The notes beneath the pieces were generated by a model. That model was not told the DNA's origin. It saw nothing but the letters and a program-made list of their open reading frames with translations, and made no database searches. From Hyphomicrobiales bacterium (GTDB taxonomy: Bacteria > Pseudomonadota > Alphaproteobacteria > Rhodospirillales > JACKKN01), in contig JACKKN010000009.1 of assembly GCA_024236415.1 (NCBI GenBank), positions 62,001 through 126,000 of the forward strand: 64,000 bases of DNA. Direction: 5' to 3'. The first letter of the stretch is position 1. Every line of letters begins with the position of its first letter. Positions 19,601-30,832 of the stretch are shown here, piece after piece. The translations under genes and the position numbers were made by a program.

Positions 19601-19908
19601 AGCATACCGGCGAGTACCCCATCATCGGGGTCAACACCTTCCTCAATTCCAACGCCGACGAGGTCTTCGTCACCCCCGAGCTGGCGCGCTCGACCGAGGA
19701 CGAGAAGCAGGGGCAGCTCACCCGCCTGCGCGACTTCCAGGCCCGCAACGGCGACGCGGCCCCGGCCATCCTGGCGCGCCTGAAGGAGCGCGCGACCTCG
19801 GGCGGCAACGTGTTCGAGGTGCTGGTCGAGGCCGTGCGCTGCTGCTCCATGGGGCAGATCACCCAGGCCCTGTTCGAGGCCGGCGGCCAGTACCGCCGCA
19901 ACATGTAG
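16648..19908 (+). CDS. icmF: Fused isobutyryl-CoA mutase (IcmF)
   Basis: 1086 residues joining three parts in the IcmF order: a B12-binding domain (residues about 22-150, with FDGHDASINIM and GGGGGVIVPDE), a MeaB-like GTPase chaperone (Walker A ITGTGGAGKSS at 208-218, ETPGIGQGD, NKFDRKG) and the mutase barrel (PYTAGVF, the TSVSMTINGPAP block, SISGYHIAEAGANP). It interconverts isobutyryl-CoA and n-butyryl-CoA using adenosylcobalamin; the GTPase loads and protects the cofactor. The TTG start follows a strong GGAGG and has no rival. An upstream palindrome suggests control with valine/leucine breakdown. Confidence 0.95.
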   Translation: MPDDAAPRKRPATKTYQARNPVRFVTAASLFDGHDASINIMRRILQSQGAEVIHLGHNRSVDEVVTAAVQEDASGIAVSSYQGGHVEYFKYMIDLLRQAGREDIRVFGGGGGVIVPDEVADLHAYGVTRLYSPEDGQRMGLDGMIRDMMEQADRDLCAQVPDSPDALRDPAGLARVLTAMENRRLDDKLGAEIRSRALAHEDVPVLGITGTGGAGKSSLTDELIRRFRLYSSEPRIAVIAIDPSRRRSGGALLGDRIRMNAIGGGNVFMRSVATRDSKDEVPPAIPDMVAACKVAGYDLVVLETPGIGQGDAGIVDHVDVSLYVMTPEFGAASQLEKIDMLDFADAVAINKFDRKGAMDALRDVSKQLQRNREAFTTPADEMPAFGTIAARFADPGVTALYRSLTAQFTERGLGAWPTTAPEVDGRHSLPGDAIVPPARTRYLAEIAETVRAYHADIAEQARIARERQQLRAARRMLDESGGEGASLDALIAARDEALDPRARKLLELWPRMRETYAGEEYVVRIRDREIRTRLTHTTLSGTRIPKVVLPRYEDEGEILRWLLRENVPGSFPYTAGVFAFKRENEDPTRMFAGEGDPFRTNRRFHLLSKESEAKRLSTAFDSVTLYGFDPDERPDIYGKVGNSGVSIATLDDMKVLYGGFDLCAPNTSVSMTINGPAPMAMAMFLNTAIDQQVDRFEAENGRVPTDEEIEKIREWVHENVRGTVQADILKEDQGQNTCIFSTEFALKMMADIQEYFVHHRVRNFYSVSISGYHIAEAGANPISQLAFTLSNGFTYVEAYLARGMHIDDFAPNLSFFFSNGMDPEYSVMGRVARRIWAAAIRFKYGGNERSQKLKYHTQTSGRSLHAQEMDFNDIRTTLQALIATYDNTNSLHTNAFDEAITTPTENSVRRAMAIQMIINREWGLAKNENPNQGAFIIEELTDLVEEAVLKEFERISERGGVLGAMETGYQRGKIQDESLHYETLKHTGEYPIIGVNTFLNSNADEVFVTPELARSTEDEKQGQLTRLRDFQARNGDAAPAILARLKERATSGGNVFEVLVEAVRCCSMGQITQALFEAGGQYRRNM

Positions 19909-19918
19909 GGACGGCGGC

Positions 19919-20122
19919 GTGGCCCTGACCCCCAAGGACGTGGGGCTGCGCGAGGTCCTGTACGAATTCCGCCCGTCGGGCGCCTACGTGCGGGTGGCCG
20001 CCATCGACCCCCACAGCAACACCGAGGTCACCGTGGTCGGCGACCCGCGCCAGGGCGAGGCGGTGCTGAAGCGCATCGCCCTGCGCAAGCTGATCTACGT
20101 CCTGGCCAAGGGGCGGCGGTAG
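19919..20122 (+). CDS. DUF6898-like small protein
   Basis: 67 residues, starting at GTG 19919, with GLREVLYEFRPSGAYVRVAAID near the N-terminus and a basic end (ALRKLIYVLAKGRR). This matches the small alphaproteobacterial family DUF6898, of unknown role. It lies 10 bp after icmF on the same strand and is probably co-transcribed. The sequence predicts a small mixed alpha/beta cytoplasmic protein with no signal peptide. Confidence 0.78.
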   Translation: MALTPKDVGLREVLYEFRPSGAYVRVAAIDPHSNTEVTVVGDPRQGEAVLKRIALRKLIYVLAKGRR

Positions 20123-20136
20123 GAGCGGAAAGGGCT

Positions 20137-20811
20137 CTAGCGCTTCTTGCCCAGCATCTGCTGCGCCTGGTCCGAGGACAGGACGGCGTCGATCTCGGCC
20201 TGCAGCACCTCCATCTGGTCGATGTAGATGTGCTGGACCTTGGGGTTGGTGACGTCGCCCAGGTGCTTGCGGAACAGCTTGTAGCGCTGCTCCATGCCGC
20301 GCACCGAGGCGACGAAGCTGACCATGGCCGCGTTCGTGGGGTCCAGCTTCAGTTTGCCCACCAGGGAGATCAGCTTGCTGGTCGACCACCAGTGGTTCTT
20401 CCGGTACAGCTCCAAGATCGTCAGGCGGTCCCGGTCGTCCGCCGACAGGTTCCGGCGCAGGCACTTGATGGCCACGTCGCAGGTACAGCGGTGCTCGCCC
20501 TTGCTGTTGGTCTTGCACGAGCAGCTTCCGCGGTAGGCCTCCTTGAAGGCCGGCAGGTAGCCGGTCTTGACGGTACCGAACTGGGCGCGGCAGGCGTTGG
20601 ACGCCTTGGTATGGCCGCTGTCCAGGGCCGTGTTCTGGGCCTGCTCGAGCTTCCGCAGGTAGGTCAGGCCCTGGCCCGTCCCCGGCACGGTCAATATTTC
20701 AAAACCCGGCACCACCAGGTCGGCGTCGGCCAGGGCCAGGGCGGACAGGAACGGCAGCAGGGCGAGGGCGCCGGCGATCCGGCGAACCGCGGCGAGGGTC
20801 CGGGCCGGCAT
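20137..20811 (-). CDS. Secreted cysteine-rich protein of unknown function
   Basis: 224 residues with a signal peptide (ALALLPFLSALALADA). The mature part has a cysteine cluster, GSCSCKTNSKGEHRCTCD then IKC, likely forming disulfides or binding metal, followed by a helical C-terminal half. I do not recognise the family. It is the last of three same-strand genes; the preceding one ends 3 bp upstream, so they form an operon of exported proteins. The product is probably periplasmic or surface-located. Confidence 0.75.
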   Translation of the reverse strand: MPARTLAAVRRIAGALALLPFLSALALADADLVVPGFEILTVPGTGQGLTYLRKLEQAQNTALDSGHTKASNACRAQFGTVKTGYLPAFKEAYRGSCSCKTNSKGEHRCTCDVAIKCLRRNLSADDRDRLTILELYRKNHWWSTSKLISLVGKLKLDPTNAAMVSFVASVRGMEQRYKLFRKHLGDVTNPKVQHIYIDQMEVLQAEIDAVLSSDQAQQMLGKKR

Positions 20812-20814
20812 CGG

Positions 20815-22500
20815 TCAGTTGCCCTCGTACCTGTTCTTATCCTTGTCCTCGCCGGACCCCGACTTGCCGAGGGAGCCGAGGCCCTTGAACAGCTTGGACA
20901 GGGGGTTTGACGGCTTGAAGGGTCCCACCTCGGCCGACGGCTTGGCCTTGCCGGCGGCCTTTTCGGACGCCGTCAGCAGGCGCCCGTCCGGGCCCTCGCC
21001 CAGGATCTCGACCGCCGCGGCGTCGGGGTCGGCCGGGTCCGTGGGCAGGCTGTCCCGTTCCCTGGCCATGTCGAAGCTGGGATGGCGGAAATAGGCCGTC
21101 ACCAGCCGCAGTTTCTCCAGGTGGCGGCGCAGGGGCAGCCCGGGCAGGGCACGCCGGTTGCCGAAGGTGCTGTCGCGCTGGTTGATCTTCTTGTCGGAGT
21201 CGTAGGATTCCTTGATGCCGTAACCGGCGTTGTATTCCCACGACAGGCGCCGCCAGGACACGCCGGGGCCGTCCACGTACAGGTGGATGCCGTCGGATTC
21301 CTGTTCGAAGCGGTTGACATGGCGCCAGTCGAACTGGGCCCGGATGCGCACGGTGTAGCGGGTTTGGCGGTCGATCACCTTCTCGCCGTCCTTGCCGTCT
21401 TTTAGGCCGTTGCGCCAGGACTGGAACTCCTCGGACAGGTTGGTGCGGAACACCATGGTCACCATGCTGCGGCGGATGGCGAAGGCCTCGATGGTGTCCA
21501 CCTCGGGGCTGCGCTTCAGGTGCTCGCGGTAGCGCACGCCGTTGTGGCGCGGCCAGAGGGTGTTGTCCACGGGGTCGGTCTGCCGTTCCAGGCTGCCGGC
21601 CAGGTCGGCGGAAAGCTGGTTCAGGATGCCCAGCGCGTGCGGCCGCAGGACCTCGGCGAAATAGGCGTCGGACGCCTGGGCGGCGATGGCGTCGATGCGG
21701 CCCTGCGCCTCGCTCCGCAGGTCCAGGCCCAGTTGCCGCAGGGCGGCGTGGTCGCGCCGGTCGGCCAGGGGCGCGGCGCGGGTGTCCCAGTCCAGGCTGG
21801 CCTGGGCGTGGGCGGCCTGCATCTGGCGCAGCAGGGTCGGCAGCCGCTGGGTCAGCACCGCCGGATAGACGGGCGTCCAGCCGTCGGCCCGGATCGCTGG
21901 GTAGGTGGCGGCGATGGACTTGATGTGCCCGGACAGGCCGTCGATGGAGGCGCGGCCGTCGGCCATGGCCGACTGCACGGCGCGCATCTCGGCCTCGTCG
22001 ATGGTGCGGGCGATGGCGGTGCGGTCGGCAATGGTGCCGTCGGCCAGGTAGTCGTCCAGCTTGTCCCGCGCCCCGGTGAAGTCCAGGTTGTCGGCCAGGG
22101 CCTGGATCTCGGCGGTCGCCTCGGCCGCCGCCTTGCGGCGCGCCTCGGCCACATGGGGCTCGATGCGGGCGTAGAGCTCCAGGGCGCTCTGGTAGAACTT
22201 GCTCTTCTTGCGCTGCACGGTCAGGAAGCTGGTCAGGCGGGCGTCGGCGCGCAGCCAGTCCTGGGTCTCGGCGGCGGCCACCGCCTCGAAATAGTCCATG
22301 CTGGCGGGCAGGGGAAGGTTCAGGGCGCGCAGCTGCGTGAACAGGTCCAGGGCGTCGGGGAAGCGCTTCTCCTTCATGGCCGCCGTCAGCTTGGTCTTCA
22401 GCAGGTCGGCCCGGACCTCGGGCGGCAGGTCGGCGCGGGCCGGCGAGACCGGGCCGCTGAGGACGGCCATGGCGAGCAGGGCGAAGATCAGGCGTGTCAT
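20815..22500 (-). CDS. Exported helical protein of unknown function
   Basis: 561 residues with a signal peptide (LIFALLAMAVLSGPVSPARA). The N-terminal 200 residues are Ala-rich helices that could form coiled coils or TPR-like repeats (AAAEATAEIQALADNLDFTGARDKLDDYLADG). The middle region contains RYTVRIRAQFDWRHVNRFE, with beta character, and the C-terminus is Lys/Gly/Pro-rich. ATG 22500 overlaps the stop of the upstream gene by 4 bp, so it is translationally coupled and likely acts with that protein. The family is unknown to me. Confidence 0.75.
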   Translation of the reverse strand: MTRLIFALLAMAVLSGPVSPARADLPPEVRADLLKTKLTAAMKEKRFPDALDLFTQLRALNLPLPASMDYFEAVAAAETQDWLRADARLTSFLTVQRKKSKFYQSALELYARIEPHVAEARRKAAAEATAEIQALADNLDFTGARDKLDDYLADGTIADRTAIARTIDEAEMRAVQSAMADGRASIDGLSGHIKSIAATYPAIRADGWTPVYPAVLTQRLPTLLRQMQAAHAQASLDWDTRAAPLADRRDHAALRQLGLDLRSEAQGRIDAIAAQASDAYFAEVLRPHALGILNQLSADLAGSLERQTDPVDNTLWPRHNGVRYREHLKRSPEVDTIEAFAIRRSMVTMVFRTNLSEEFQSWRNGLKDGKDGEKVIDRQTRYTVRIRAQFDWRHVNRFEQESDGIHLYVDGPGVSWRRLSWEYNAGYGIKESYDSDKKINQRDSTFGNRRALPGLPLRRHLEKLRLVTAYFRHPSFDMARERDSLPTDPADPDAAAVEILGEGPDGRLLTASEKAAGKAKPSAEVGPFKPSNPLSKLFKGLGSLGKSGSGEDKDKNRYEGN

Positions 22501-24638
22501 TGGCTGAACAGTTCCTTTTCGAAGGCGTTCAAGAGCTGACCCGGCGTGGACGGGGCCGCGGACGGGGCCGGCGCCGCCGCCTGCGGCGCCGGGGCGGCGC
22601 CCTGGGGAGCGGCCTGGGGAGCGGCCGGGGGGGGATCGTCGTCGATGTAGTTCGCCGGCCGGTCGGTCAGCCAGCCAGCGTTGCGGTCGAAGCCGAACAC
22701 CTGCCAATCCCGAGAGCCGCCGGACAGGCGCGGCACGTTGAAGGTGCGGGCCAGGCCATAGGCGCCATAGACGTCGACCCGGGCGCCCGAGGACCGCAGG
22801 CTGCCGTCCGAGGAGTACTTGTGGACCCAGTATTCGTACCGCCCGTCCAGCATGTCATAGACGGTGATGGTTTCGGGCCCGTGGCCATTGGTGTCGTCGG
22901 TGTCCAGGCCGGCGCCGCCGCCGCGCCGGTTCCGGTACGACACGTGGGCGCCCGAGGGCGTGCGCAGGTGCGAATCCAGGTCGCTGGGCGAGCTGTCCCA
23001 CGACAGCACGATGCGGATGCGGCCGGCCTGCAGGCGCGGCGCGATGGCGAAGTTCTGGCCGTCGCGGCGGGTCCGGCCGACCACCACGATGGGGCCCGAC
23101 ACCGCGGCGTAGCCCTCCTTGCGGCCGACCAGGGTGTAGTTGCCGGCCGGCAGCTCGATGCTGTAGGCCCCGTCGGCGCCGGTAACGGCCGAGGCCACCA
23201 CGTCGCCCTGGCGGTGGTTGACGCCGCCGATGACCGTGACCGCCACCCCCGCCACCACCGATCCGTTGAAGGCGTCCTTGATGACCCCGGCGGCGGTGCC
23301 GGTGCCGGCGTACTGCTGCGGGATCTGGCGCAGGCGCACCACCGAGGTGGTCTCGTTGCGCCGCACCGTGACCCGGGCCGTGATGGGCAGGTAGCCGTCC
23401 TTGGCGAAGCGCACGTCGTAGGTGCCGTTCAGCAGGGGAATGTCGTAGGCGCCGTCGCCGCCGGCTCGCTGCGAGGAGACCACCTGGCCGTCCTTCAGCA
23501 CCTCGATCAGCACCCCGCCCAGGGTCTGCCCGGAAACGGCGTCCTGGATCTCGCCCTGGATGCGGCCGCCGTTCTGGCTGCTTTCGGACTCGAACTGGAG
23601 GATCCGGGTGGCGCTGCTGAGCTGGCTTTCCAGGGCCTCGTTGCGCGCCGCCTCCTCCTCGGCCGTCGGGGCGGCCCCGTCCCTGCCGTCCGTGTCGTCC
23701 TTCCCGTCCTTGCCTTTGGCGTCCTCCTGTTCCGCCACCTTCTTCGGTTCCGGCTTGATGCAGAAGGTGTGGTCGGCGTTGGGCTGGGTGCCGGGGTCGC
23801 ATTTCAGGCTGCACTTGTTGTGGGCGGGGGAATAGGGCCGCCAGGCGAGGCAGGTCTTCTCCAGGGCCCGGTCCAGGTCGCCCAGGCCGGCGACGGTGAA
23901 GCCGCAGACCTGCAGGCTGACCAGGCGGAATCCGGTGGTGAAGATCGCCCGGGCTTCCTCGCCGTCGACGGAGGGGGGCCTGACGTGGCCGTCCTCGCAG
24001 CCGCCGAAGCCGAAGGAGAACACGTCGTTCCATTCCGGCGATCCGGGGGTGTTGTAGCTGGTGCCGCCCGGCGGCCCGATGGCGCCGGCCTCCACCGGCA
24101 GGTGGTACTGGAGGCTCCGGGCGTAGACGCTGACCTTGTTCTGGAAGGCGTCCAGGGCCCGGGCATAGGCTTCGGGCGACTCGTACTCGGACTGCGCCGG
24201 CTCGTCGATGACCAGCGTGGCGGCCAGGTGCAGGTCGGCCAGGTGCAGGCGCTTGAGCGCCTCCAGGACCGTCTGGTCGCGGATGTCGCGAACGATCAGG
24301 TTGTAGAAGACGTCGTCCGTGCCGGTGCCGCGCAGGGTCGACACCACGTACTGGTCGGGGTTGCCGGCCAGGGTCCAGCGGACCTTGAAGTCCACCACCG
24401 GCTCGCCCATCAGGGTCCAGGCCTTCCAGGTGGCGAACACGTTGTCGATGCAGATCTGGGAAACGTACTTGGAGCGGCCGGCGGTGGGGGTGCACAGCAT
24501 GTTCGGGGCGCCGCCCAGCCCCCGCGCCTGCAGGGACCCATGGCCGCCCGGCCCCTTGGCGAACGGGGTTCCGGCGAAAACGAATGGCGCCACCAGCAGC
24601 GCCACCACGCACCCGAAACGAAGCGACACCATCGCCAT
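22497..24638 (-). CDS. Large exported protein with carboxypeptidase-regulatory-like and DUF2135-like domains
   Basis: 713 residues from ATG 24638, which begins a clean signal peptide (MVSLRFGCVVALLVAPFVFAG); the ATG at 24698 has no ribosome site. Domains in order: an N-terminal cysteine-containing part; a CSLKCDPGTQPNADHTFC segment; a Lys/Asp-rich linker; two Ig-like carboxypeptidase-regulatory domains (GGVLIEVLKDGQVV...GAYDIPLLNGTYDVRF and VAGVAVTVIGG...GAYSIELPAGNYTLVG); a DUF2135-like domain (IRIVLSWDSSPSDLDSHL); and a Pro/Ala tail. Such domains bind other proteins or sugars at the cell surface. First gene of the three-gene secreted operon. Confidence 0.82.
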   Translation of the reverse strand: MAMVSLRFGCVVALLVAPFVFAGTPFAKGPGGHGSLQARGLGGAPNMLCTPTAGRSKYVSQICIDNVFATWKAWTLMGEPVVDFKVRWTLAGNPDQYVVSTLRGTGTDDVFYNLIVRDIRDQTVLEALKRLHLADLHLAATLVIDEPAQSEYESPEAYARALDAFQNKVSVYARSLQYHLPVEAGAIGPPGGTSYNTPGSPEWNDVFSFGFGGCEDGHVRPPSVDGEEARAIFTTGFRLVSLQVCGFTVAGLGDLDRALEKTCLAWRPYSPAHNKCSLKCDPGTQPNADHTFCIKPEPKKVAEQEDAKGKDGKDDTDGRDGAAPTAEEEAARNEALESQLSSATRILQFESESSQNGGRIQGEIQDAVSGQTLGGVLIEVLKDGQVVSSQRAGGDGAYDIPLLNGTYDVRFAKDGYLPITARVTVRRNETTSVVRLRQIPQQYAGTGTAAGVIKDAFNGSVVAGVAVTVIGGVNHRQGDVVASAVTGADGAYSIELPAGNYTLVGRKEGYAAVSGPIVVVGRTRRDGQNFAIAPRLQAGRIRIVLSWDSSPSDLDSHLRTPSGAHVSYRNRRGGGAGLDTDDTNGHGPETITVYDMLDGRYEYWVHKYSSDGSLRSSGARVDVYGAYGLARTFNVPRLSGGSRDWQVFGFDRNAGWLTDRPANYIDDDPPPAAPQAAPQGAAPAPQAAAPAPSAAPSTPGQLLNAFEKELFSQ

Positions 24639-24701
24639 CAGGTATCCCGCATTGACGTCGTCCTTCTGCCAAATCCCGTTGTATGAAATTGGACTCATTC
24701 A

Positions 24702-24728
24702 ATTTTGCAGCCCGCAAGCTTGCAAAAT
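24702..24728. promoter_or_regulatory. Inverted repeat in divergent intergenic region
   Basis: ATTTTGCA at 24702-24709 and TGCAAAAT at 24721-24728, arms perfectly matched around an 11-base spacer, in a markedly AT-rich patch upstream of the secreted-protein operon. It has the form of an operator for a dimeric regulator; no factor can be named. Confidence 0.5.
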
Positions 24729-24855
24729 GGAGATCAGAAAATCAATGGTCACGTGCCCGGCCCTGGCGGAGGGCGGCCCGGGGGCGGGGCCGGCGCGGAT
24801 CGACATTTGGTTGTTTGTCCGCGGTGAACCACCCGGACAGGTCCGCAGATGAAAT

Positions 24856-24883
24856 CCCTAGGTTACCTAGGGTTCTTCCTAGG
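24856..24883. promoter_or_regulatory. CCTAGG palindrome cluster in divergent intergenic region
   Basis: CCCTAGG at 24856-24862 and CCTAGGG at 24866-24872 form a 17-base palindrome around TTA, and a third CCTAGG follows at 24878-24883. This lies about 60 bp before the repeat-protein gene. The spacing of three hexamers suggests a binding site; its factor is unknown. Confidence 0.5.
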
Positions 24884-24940
24884 TGACAGGAATTCGGCCG
24901 TTGGTGAAAATTGTTCTCAATGGCGAAATAACCGGGAGTT

Positions 24941-25975
24941 GTGACCGTGACGACGCGAATTTGCCCTTGGGGCTCCTTGACCCGGACCGCGCCGGCGCGC
25001 CCGGGGCCGGGCCGGGGCCGATGCGCATGGACGGTCCTGCGACGATCGGGGCTGGCCCTGCTGACCGGCCTGACCCTGGCCCTGTCGGTGGCGGTGGTCC
25101 CGGCGCCGGCCGCCGCCGGCACGCAGGAAATCACGCCCTCGCTGGTGTTCCAGTTGACCGAGGACCTGAACGGCGTGCTGGCAGCCCTGCACCGGGCCAA
25201 CCTGACCCGGCCGGCCACCGACGCGGCGGCGCCCCGGCTGGCGCCGCGCCGGCCGCGCCACGTGTACCAGAAGGCGCGCGAGGTGTTCTTCAAGGTCCAG
25301 AAGCTGCGGTTCCTGAACGGTCTCGACCAGGTCGCGCTGCCGCCGCCGCCGGGCCGGGACATCCTGCCCAAGGACGTGTTCGGCCTGGTGCGGGCGGCGT
25401 CGGAATCCCTGCGCGCGCTGTTGCCCGTGTTCGACGTGCGGGCCCTGCCGGCGTCGGCCTCCTTCGTCGCCGGCAAGACGCCGACCGACGTGTACGCCAA
25501 CCTGCACCGGGCCAGCCTGGCCCTGGACGGCCTCGGCATCCCGCGGGTGGCGCCCAATGACGTGATGCGCATCGCCCTGACCATCGTCGACGATCTGAAG
25601 CTGATCCTGGCCGAGAAGGGGATCAGCCCGCAGGCGGCCCCGGCGGCCGCGCCGCCGGCGCGCAAGGAGCCCGGCGACGTGTACGCCAAGGGCACGCAAC
25701 TGCTGGACCGCATCCGCCGGTTGGGCGACAGCCGCGCCGACCTGAGGCCGGAGGGCGGCGTCGTGCTGTCGCCGGAGAAGACGGGCCGGATCACGCCGGC
25801 GGACGTCCAGGACCGGTTGCAGACGGCCCTGGCGGAGGTGATGTCGATCAAGGTGGCGGCGGGGATCGACGCGCCGACCCGGATCGCGCCGCCGCAATCG
25901 GGCAAGTCGCCGTCCGACGTCTATGCGGTCCTCGAGACGGCGACCGCCATGGTCGACCTGCTGCTGCGAGGATAG
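24941..25975 (+). CDS. Exported protein of eight tandem PxDV repeats, unknown function
   Basis: 344 residues: a long basic N-terminus, a hydrophobic signal segment (SGLALLTGLTLALSVAVVPAPAAAG) and then eight copies of a helical repeat, each headed by a P-x-[DHL]-V-[YF] type motif. The anchor prolines are at residues 66, 105, 143, 181, 205, 244, 286 and 324, a spacing of 38-42 with one short step of 24; after each comes a helix ending in a hydrophobic pair. The linkers are Pro/Gly-rich. GTG 24941 has GGGAG just upstream. It ends 6 bp before the hybrid kinase gene and is likely its partner. I know no named family. Confidence 0.75.
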   Translation: MTVTTRICPWGSLTRTAPARPGPGRGRCAWTVLRRSGLALLTGLTLALSVAVVPAPAAAGTQEITPSLVFQLTEDLNGVLAALHRANLTRPATDAAAPRLAPRRPRHVYQKAREVFFKVQKLRFLNGLDQVALPPPPGRDILPKDVFGLVRAASESLRALLPVFDVRALPASASFVAGKTPTDVYANLHRASLALDGLGIPRVAPNDVMRIALTIVDDLKLILAEKGISPQAAPAAAPPARKEPGDVYAKGTQLLDRIRRLGDSRADLRPEGGVVLSPEKTGRITPADVQDRLQTALAEVMSIKVAAGIDAPTRIAPPQSGKSPSDVYAVLETATAMVDLLLRG

Positions 25976-25981
25976 GAACCC

Positions 25982-28939
<2,958 letters not shown>

Positions 28940-29112
28940 CCGGGGTTCCCCCGGTCCGACAACCGGGACCGGGCCGCCGCCACCGGCCGCCGGCGACCGT
29001 TCCGGCCGGCATAGGCCCGGGCCACAATTCCGGGTCCACAGCACGACGGAAAAAAAGTATGCTTTGCGGTTAAGGGGGGGTATGTGGTGTTCACAACCCC
29101 GGGAACCGTTAC

Positions 29113-30801
29113 TTGATCAGCTTTCTCACGGCCTCCGATAACCTGGATGGCGCCCTGACGGGCGTGTACGACCCACCCCTGATCGCCGTTTCCTATGCCG
29201 TAGCCTGCGTCGCCTCGTACGCGGCGCTGTTGATCGGCGGGCGGATCGCGGCGGCCGAGGACCGGCGCACCGCCATCCTGTGGCTGGGGACCGGTGCCGT
29301 CACCCTGGGGAACGGCGTGTGGGCCATGCACTTCCTTGGCATGCTGGCCTTCGTGCTGCCCATCCCGGTGGCCTACGACCTGTCGACGACGTTGGCATCC
29401 GGCGTGCCGGCCATTCTGGCCGGCGCCGTGGCGCTGCACGTCATGTCGCGGCCCCGGGCCCACCACCTGCACTACATTACGGCAGGCGTCCTGCTGGGCG
29501 CCGGCGTCGGCGCCATGCACTTCAGCGGCATGGCCGCCATGCGCATGCACGCGGACATGCGGTACGACCCGGCCCTGTTCGGGCTGTCCATCGTGGTCGC
29601 GGTGGTGCTGGGAATTCTGGCCATCTACGTGCACGACCTGGGCCGGCTGATGACCAGGAGCCGCGCCGCCGGCCTGGCGCGGCCCTTGGCCGCGGCGCTG
29701 GTCGGCCTGGCCATCACGGGCATGCACTACACGGCCATGGGGGCCACCTATTTCCTTCCGGCGCCGGGCCATCCCATCGATCACGTGGCCCTGGATCCGT
29801 TCTGGCTGAGCACCGCGGTCGCCGTGGTCACCGTCATGATCGCCGCCGCCGCCATCGGCGCGACCCTGTTCGACAGACGGCTGCAGGAGGTGGCCCAGGC
29901 CGCCCGCGTGACCCGGCAGCGGATGGTCGAGGCCATCGAAAGCATTTCGGACGGGTTCATCCTGTTCGATGCCGGCGGTGGCCTGGTCATGTGCAACAGC
30001 GTTTTTCGCGCCATGTACCCCGCCCTGCACGCCATCCTGGAGCCCGGCACCCATTACCGCGATGTCATCCGTGCCTGGGCCCTGCAGCGGCATCCGTCGG
30101 AAGAGGCCGAGGTCGAGGAGTACGTGGCCCGATGCCTGGAGCGGTTCGAAGGCGGCCAGAGCCTGGGAGACGAACAGGAGGAGGAGCGGCTGCACGACGG
30201 CCGCTGGATGTACGTGCGCCAGAAGTCCGTCGGCAGTGGCGGGATTGTCGGCGTGTGGACGGACGTGACCCCCATCAAGCAGTTGCAGGCCCATTTCGAG
30301 AACAAGGCCCTGCACGATCCTCTGACCGGGCTGCCCAACCGCCAGCTGTTCGACGACCGGCTGGAACACGCCGCCGAGCGGACACACCGATCGGGCGGTT
30401 CGGTCGCGCTGCTCTATGTGGACCTGGACAAGTTCAAGCCCATCAACGACACCCTGGGCCACGACGCGGGCGACGCGGTCCTCAAGGAAGTTGGCGTGCG
30501 CCTCCGCGGCGCGGTGCGTGCCAGCGACACCGTGGCCCGCCTGGGCGGCGACGAGTTCGCCGTGATCCTGGAGCCGGAAGGAACCCGGGAGGTTGCCGAG
30601 CGGGCCGCCGCCCGCATCCTGGCGAGCCTGGCTCGGCCCATTTCCCTGGGCGGCGAACCCCGCACCATCGGCGCCAGCATCGGCATCGGGCTCTCATCGG
30701 CGGCGGATTTCAGCAAGGAAACGATCGTCAAGAACGCCGACCAGGCCATGTACGAGGCCAAACGGGAAACCGGCAACACCTTTCGCACCCACGGCGGTTG
30801 A
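29113..30801 (+). CDS. MHYT-PAS-GGDEF diguanylate cyclase
   Basis: 562 residues. The N-terminal half is an MHYT sensor with seven membrane helices and three metal-type motifs: MHFLG, MHFSG and MHYTA. A PAS domain (ISDGFILFDAGGGLVMCNS) follows, then a GGDEF domain with an intact catalytic motif (RLGGDEFAVIL, residues 478-482) and the product-inhibition I-site RASD five residues before it. It should make cyclic di-GMP in response to a gas or copper sensed in the membrane. The TTG start at 29113 is the best available but its ribosome site is weak. It lies 173 bp after the hybrid kinase. Confidence 0.93.
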   Translation: MISFLTASDNLDGALTGVYDPPLIAVSYAVACVASYAALLIGGRIAAAEDRRTAILWLGTGAVTLGNGVWAMHFLGMLAFVLPIPVAYDLSTTLASGVPAILAGAVALHVMSRPRAHHLHYITAGVLLGAGVGAMHFSGMAAMRMHADMRYDPALFGLSIVVAVVLGILAIYVHDLGRLMTRSRAAGLARPLAAALVGLAITGMHYTAMGATYFLPAPGHPIDHVALDPFWLSTAVAVVTVMIAAAAIGATLFDRRLQEVAQAARVTRQRMVEAIESISDGFILFDAGGGLVMCNSVFRAMYPALHAILEPGTHYRDVIRAWALQRHPSEEAEVEEYVARCLERFEGGQSLGDEQEEERLHDGRWMYVRQKSVGSGGIVGVWTDVTPIKQLQAHFENKALHDPLTGLPNRQLFDDRLEHAAERTHRSGGSVALLYVDLDKFKPINDTLGHDAGDAVLKEVGVRLRGAVRASDTVARLGGDEFAVILEPEGTREVAERAAARILASLARPISLGGEPRTIGASIGIGLSSAADFSKETIVKNADQAMYEAKRETGNTFRTHGG

Positions 30802-30832
30802 CCCCCCGGCGCCGTCCGGATGGCGCGCGCCG

